Positions 58,921-64,000 of a stretch of 64,000 nucleotides of DNA are shown piece after piece. The notes below the pieces were generated by a model. That model did no database searches, was not told the DNA's origin, and saw only the letters and a program-made list of their open reading frames with translations. This DNA is from Straminergon stramineum (lineage: Eukaryota; Streptophyta; Bryopsida; Hypnales; Calliergonaceae). A program made the translations under genes and the position numbers. The stretch lies in NCBI GenBank assembly GCA_963920665.1, contig OY987265.1, positions 31,191,001 to 31,255,000 of the forward strand, in the 5' to 3' direction. Position 1 is the first letter of the stretch. Each line of letters opens with the position of its first letter.

Positions 58921-60128
58921 GTGTTAGGGAGTTTTGCCCTAACTTTGGTTTCCTAGGGTTTGGAAATTATAGTTGAGAAAACTAACTTGAGTTGACACTC
59001 TTGTTGTAAGGTTTTCATGGTTATGGTGATTTAGCCTTGCACTAAAGCTTTGAGTTACTCTTGTGATGCTTGCACTCTTGGATTCTATTGTTGTAGTAAC
59101 AAATACTTACCTAGCTTGTGGAAGTAGGATTTATAATTCTTTCACTTTACAAAGATTTGAAGGAGTATTTATTATGCATTCTTATACGGCTTGGATTTCA
59201 TATTTAATGTTCAATTGTGGCACTTTGTTGTGTTGTGTAGTATAATCCATATTTATACTATACTACAATAAACAAAATGATGTAAAATAAAAGTTAGATA
59301 TTGCTGAAAGTTAAATATTTTTGAACCAAATATCAATCCACCACTAATCCACCACCTAATATTGAGGATTTTATGTCTGTCACTTCCATTAATTTATTGA
59401 CTTCTATTTCTAGTTTTAGACTTGCTCTTTCCCAACACTAATAACATTTTTTTATAAGATTCTTATAACCAATGTAGTTTCCATTGATGGATAGTATGCT
59501 TTGGATGTATTTTGAATTTCATGGGAGGTAAATATTAAGTCAAATTTATAGTATTAATTTCTAAAATTTCATAACTCTTCAAGCTCAAATATGATCCAAA
59601 TGAACTTGAGTCTCTCTACATAATTTCTTAGCTTCTTCAATATAAGTCAAATTTCAATAGAATTGGAAATCATAAATAGTAGAATTGACTACCTACATTG
59701 CCACCAATTTTTTTGAAAAAATAAATAATTAAGCTTAAAATGAGAAAGATTTGCTTTATTCTCATGCTAGAAATTTCTTTTTGAAAAAATAACTTTCCAA
59801 ATTTTTTTTGGCACGTACCCACTGACCAAGTATGGTGGTAACACTGTCATTACTTGACTGTAATTTCCATAATTTGTCTCGCTTTCAAAATTTGTCATTC
59901 TCAGTGGATGTCCACATATTGGATGTATAATATGGTTTTCATCCACAATTTGGAAAATTCATCTAAGATTTTTTTTAATTCAAAGTTTTTTGGCGATTTC
60001 ATCCAAATTTTTTGACATTTGTTTTTGGCATTTTTTAGCCAAATTCTTTTTCCTAGTGCAATTTGGCACCAGAAAGCCAAAAAAAACACCCTGATGGACT
60101 ATATACTAAATGGTGAAATTAGATTGCC
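58921..60128. other. Unassigned intergenic DNA
   Basis: AT-rich. No gene or bounded element seen. Confidence 0.4.
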
Positions 60129-60793
60129 TTAACCCCTGAGTGGTTCAAGGGACACATTGTGTCCTCTAGATTTATACATGGCCCTTATTCTCCAAATTCC
60201 ATGAAGTTTTGGTCATGTATGTAAACTACAAAATTGAAAATAAAACAATCATTGATTTTCTCATGTTTTTACAAAAAATAAATTGTAATGCTCACTGTTG
60301 AAATGAGAGGTTGTTAAACAAGCTCAAATGTGTATTGCTTCCACAACGTGTACACCCATCCATCCCTCATGTCCACATCGCCCATGACAAGGTGTGTTGG
60401 TTTAGGGTTTAGCTTTAGGTGCTTTGTAAGTTTTTGGAAGGGGAGAATGACTGGAATAGCAATGACCATTATGGAGTACTTTATCCTATTTGCCCATCCT
60501 TACATGAATTAGGGTCATTGTCTACTCATGTGAAGTAAATTTGGGACTTTGAATACAATCTATATGTAGGCAAATCCCCAAACTAGGGAGCCTCAAGCTT
60601 CAAAATATTTTCAAAATTAGTAATATGTCCACTACAACCAGGATGTGTGCAACTTGATAGAAAACTTTGGCATGCATTTAGTGAAAAAAATAAATGAAAT
60701 GAATAGTAAACCATTCATATGCAAGGTTGGGTATACAACACTTAGGCAATGTACATATGTATTAAAAGACACCCAAAATCACTTAGGGGTTAA
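60129..60793 (+). mobile_element. TTAA element P8 (657 bp)
   Basis: TTAA 60,129-60,132 then CCCCTGAGTGGTTCAAGG; right end ATCACTTAGGGG then TTAA 60,790-60,793. The inverted match is short (TTAACCCCTRAGTG). The right TTAA is shared with P1c, so the two elements abut with GGGG|TTAA|CCCC. Non-coding. Confidence 0.55.
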
Positions 60794-62275
60794 CCCCTAA
60801 AGTTCCTTGACTTTGTTATCACCAAAAATTCTTAAAAACTACCATTTCTAATACAAGTACCAAATTTTTGAAAAATATCATTTTTGGACACATGTAACTA
60901 TAGGATCTTGTAGCAATCAAGATTGAAAAGACATGGAAAGAATTTCAGAAATTTCCACCTTATAGATTGCAAGATATTAGCATTTGAAGTGGCAAAAATC
61001 CTTTGAGGGGCCCTGTGAAAAAACGGGTAGGTGCACTTCACAAGGTCACATTTGTATGAAAAAATGTCCAGATGGTGGTGCTTCTTTAGATTCATTCTTA
61101 AAGGCAAGTTAGCTACATGCTTGAAAATTTTCAAATCATTTGGAATTGTGCAACATATAGGAAACAAATAGTAAGTAGAAAGATGTAGAGAATGGTTCAA
61201 AATACTGAATTGTTAACAATTTATTAATGGAATTGAAAAATGCCAATTCCAATGGTTGTAATGTTATAATTCAAAAACTGCACCTAATTTTTTTTTTTAA
61301 ATTCCCCCCCAAAATTGAAAATTGATTAAATAAAGGACTTAAAATTTTACTTTAGAGTAGAGAATCCAAAATTGCCCACAAACTAAAATATCTGATAACT
61401 TTTGACTCATTGATCAAAATGGAATGATTCAAAGCTTTCCATTTATATAAAAATATAAAAAAACAATTTCAAATTATTTTTTGAAAGAAGTGATTTTTTC
61501 ATATCTACCCAAACTACCCAAGTTGAGAAACAAACTACATATTAGGCCATAACTTTTGACTCATATTTCCAAATGTCATGAAATTTAGTACACACGAAAT
61601 ATATTACTCGTCCACAACTTCTAAAAAGGTTGGGCCAAAAGCGTAGAAATCTTTAGTCAGATGTACTTGCTTAAAATTTCTATTTTGCCAAAAACACAAC
61701 CTCTAAAAGTCCAAAGTCTTCTCTAAATTTGACAATTTGAGAAAAATCATTATAAAGTGCAATTTGGAAGCATATTTTGGAATTGATATACAAGTAAAAG
61801 TTGTAGATTTTGATTTGTAGATTCCATCCATATGGTTAGATTCACCAATCCTATTACTGATATTCTTTTATAAATTTTGAAAGAAAAATTTCAAAATTCC
61901 TTCAAAATTTGATTACAAGTAAAATATTATCATTTTTTGAGTAAAATTTTTTTTTGTAGTGGATTTGAAATGAGGTTCTCTCCACATAGTGACTTTTAGA
62001 ATTTTTTGGGTTCTTAAAATCTATGGCTTCTTTTTTGCAAATCTAGTTTTCAATGCAATTTTGGCTTGGTCAACCACTCGACATACTTGCACATTTGTAA
62101 TTTTGGAAAAATATTTATTCTAGTACCACCAAATCCAACCCTTAGACTAGACAACAACTTCATAAAGTATCTCCATTAATTAGAATAACTTTCATCCAAG
62201 CATTTAGGAGGATGAAACTCAAGTTTTAATCTGTTCATTGTTCAAAAAATGGATGTTGGAGTACTTAGGGGTTAA
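60790..62275 (+). mobile_element. TTAA composite P1c
   Basis: TTAA then CCCCTAAAGTTCC at the left; right end GTACTTAGGGG then TTAA 62,272-62,275. The first 0.9 kb is collinear with P1a (TGACTTTGTTATCACC, CTATAGGATCTTGTAGCA, GGAATGATTCAAAGCTTTCC). At about 61,690 this stops at ACAACCTCTAAAAGTCC, which looks like the decayed left end of a second element ending at 62,271. The whole may therefore be two TTAA elements fused after loss of the P1c right end. Non-coding. Confidence 0.6.
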
Positions 62276-62602
62276 CAATTAAGTTGCCTTATCCTAAGAA
62301 AGTTCCTTTACAAGACATCAAAGTCAATAAATACTTCTAGAAATATTTCCAATTGTACACATGGAGGTTTATAAGTCTCAATTACAACAATAACTAATTC
62401 AAAAGAAGTACATTCTTAAACAATAACAAAAAATATCTATATAGTGACAAATGTAGAGAATTTAGTGTGAAGCCACCTAATTTCACCATTTTGTGTAGTT
62501 CCCTAAAACATTCATTGACTTGATTTGAGCATAACATTTGGAGAAAGGTTTTTCTAAGCTTGAAAATTTTGGTAGTACAATCCATGTCATATTGTACTAG
62601 GG

Positions 62603-62826
62603 GTGCTAATATGTGAGCCTAGAATCATGAGCACATGAGCTTAGAAGATTCTACAACTACGTAATAGATGTCTATATTATAAAAAAATTCATGATTATAG
62701 GAGATCTATGTTTATAGATACCTTTCTTATAGGTGGTTAATTGTTTATGTTATAAACCCTTTTAATAGTTGTAGGACAATTGTTCAAGGCTCATATGCTC
62801 ACATTTTTGTACTCACATACTAGCAT
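62603..62826. mobile_element. MITE M4 (GTGAGC family, 224 bp)
   Basis: Left GTGCTAATATGTGAGCC; right CTCACATACTAGCA, an imperfect inverted pair. The interior has family text (ACATGAGC, GGCTCATATGCTCACA). TSD not clear. Confidence 0.65.
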
Positions 62827-62869
62827 GGTTGGATTTAATGTCACATGTTTTTGCATTATGTTTCAAGAA

Positions 62870-64000
62870 TAGTCCTATATATACTAAACAAAAAGCATAT
62901 ACCTTTGGCCAAGGCTTTCTCACAATACCAAGGGTGCCCCTATTGGTACGGTAATTGTAGGATTTTAATTGCCATAAAAAAATAAGCAAACAAAACAAAG
63001 TAAAAATAAAAAACTAAAAGTATTGGTGTTATGACTCAACCATTGAAAACTTTGATGGGCCAAATGGCTCAACCACTCTTCGCAACCAATTTTCTAATTT
63101 CATGACCCTATAATCAATTCAAAATTCCATATCTTTAGCCCTATCAATTGGAACAATGCAAAACTTGTTTTGTGTAAACATCTTCACCGAGTTGTTTTTA
63201 TAAATACCAAGCATGCCCCAGTTAGCCCAATAGTAGTTGAGATCCCAACATCATCACAAACAAACAATTGCTTATCTTTTTAGTATATACTAGTATGCCA
63301 TGTGCCATTGCCACAACCATTATTATAACAAGTGTAATTGCCACAGAGTAAAATTCCTTCAAAAATCTCATTTCATATCCATTTCTTAATTCTTTCAAAT
63401 AATTTGTAGCACTACTCTTTAGTATCATGTGTAATATCAATTTTTGCATTATTTAAAAAATAGTTGGTTAGCTTACAAAAAAATATGTCAAACAATTTCT
63501 TAAAGTAAAAATAAAATGGTCAAAAGGTCAAAATGGGAGTGAAAGTAAAACTAAAACTAAAATAAATGTCCCAATGTCCCAATGGTTGAAGTATTATGTA
63601 ACTCATCAACCTATTGGCCCAATGATTCAATGGCTCTCTACAACGAGTTTCCTAATTTCTGCCCAATTTTCTAAATTTTGGTATCATAAAAACTTTAAAA
63701 TTTGATAACACTCACCCATCAATCAAAACAACCAAACTTGCTTTGTACGCACGCACTCTCTGAGGAACTTTTGTTGACACCAAACATGCCCTTGTTGGTC
63801 TGATGGACTAAGAGATCTTGACAGACGTCCCAAAACAAACAAAACAAAAGATTATCTATTTTAATAGTATAAAATAGAAGATTTTGCATTTTATTTTGTT
63901 TCTAGAATTACCACCCTAAAATCTTTAGTACTCCTAGAACTAAACCCAATATGAAACAAATGATCAAGTATTCTAGTATGCTTTTATTCTCCTACATGGC
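62870..64000 (+). repeat. Old tandem duplication, about 0.57 kb unit
   Basis: 62,999-63,300 and 63,540-63,880 share ordered blocks. These are AAAACTAAAA before a CAACCATTG or CAATGGTTG segment, ATGGCTC...CAACGAG/CAACC then TTTCCTAATTT or TTTTCTAATTT, CAAAACTTG/CAAACTTG-TTTTGT, ACC-AAGCATGCCC/ACCAAACATGCCC, and ACAAACAA...TTATCTATTTT-like ends. Divergence is high. The unit may be a retroelement fragment; it runs to the window edge. Confidence 0.5.

Noticed and set aside
1..64000. CRISPR array, operon or bacterial system
   Set aside because: There are no regularly spaced direct repeats with unique spacers and no closely packed genes. The sequence is eukaryotic and transposon-rich.

Overview
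This window looks like nuclear, transposon-dense DNA from a land plant with a repeat-rich genome. It is AT-rich, and I find no intact protein-coding gene, no operon-like packing, and no tRNA or rRNA gene. Plant affinity rests on a CACTA-type non-autonomous DNA transposon, very long LTR-like units with TG...CA ends and 5-bp target-site duplications (TSDs), and a decayed gag-like reading frame of plant-retroelement character. I cannot name the species. All similarity statements come from comparing parts of this window with each other by eye; no database search was run.

Layout. 1-2 kb: low-copy AT-rich DNA with short tandem and inverted repeats. 2-8 kb: an unpaired TTAA/CCCC transposon end, then a decayed copy of the main LTR-like family ('U family'). 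8-10.2 kb: featureless AT-rich DNA. 10.2-12.4 kb: a cluster of small TTAA-bounded elements. 12.4-17.5 kb: mostly unassigned, including a more GC-balanced stretch (13.2-14.9 kb) with a G-quadruplex-type repeat. 17.5-20.4 kb: two inverted copies of a 0.9-kb TTAA element with a small MITE between them. 21.6-41.7 kb: one 4-kb U-family unit expanded to 20 kb by nested insertions, three levels deep, including a broken gag-like gene that is itself split by another U unit. 42.2-44.0 kb: an element with long inverted ends. 44-51.4 kb: more TTAA elements, MITEs and a CACTA-like element. 52.3-56.05 kb: another complete U unit. 58.1-58.9 kb: an inverted-repeat element. 60.1-62.3 kb: TTAA elements joined end to end. 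62.6-64.0 kb: a MITE and an old roughly 0.57-kb tandem duplication.

The most notable signal is a constellation of about a dozen non-autonomous elements. Each is bounded on both sides by TTAA and begins CCC/CCT with imperfect inverted ends (for example CCCCTAAAGG...CCTTTAGGGG). This is the target-site and terminus signature of the piggyBac superfamily, a group best known from animals, here beside ordinary plant-type CACTA and LTR elements. No transposase is present, so the assignment rests on the ends alone. Almost everything here is mobile DNA that no longer codes for protein; the story is the order of insertion and decay, not cooperating genes.
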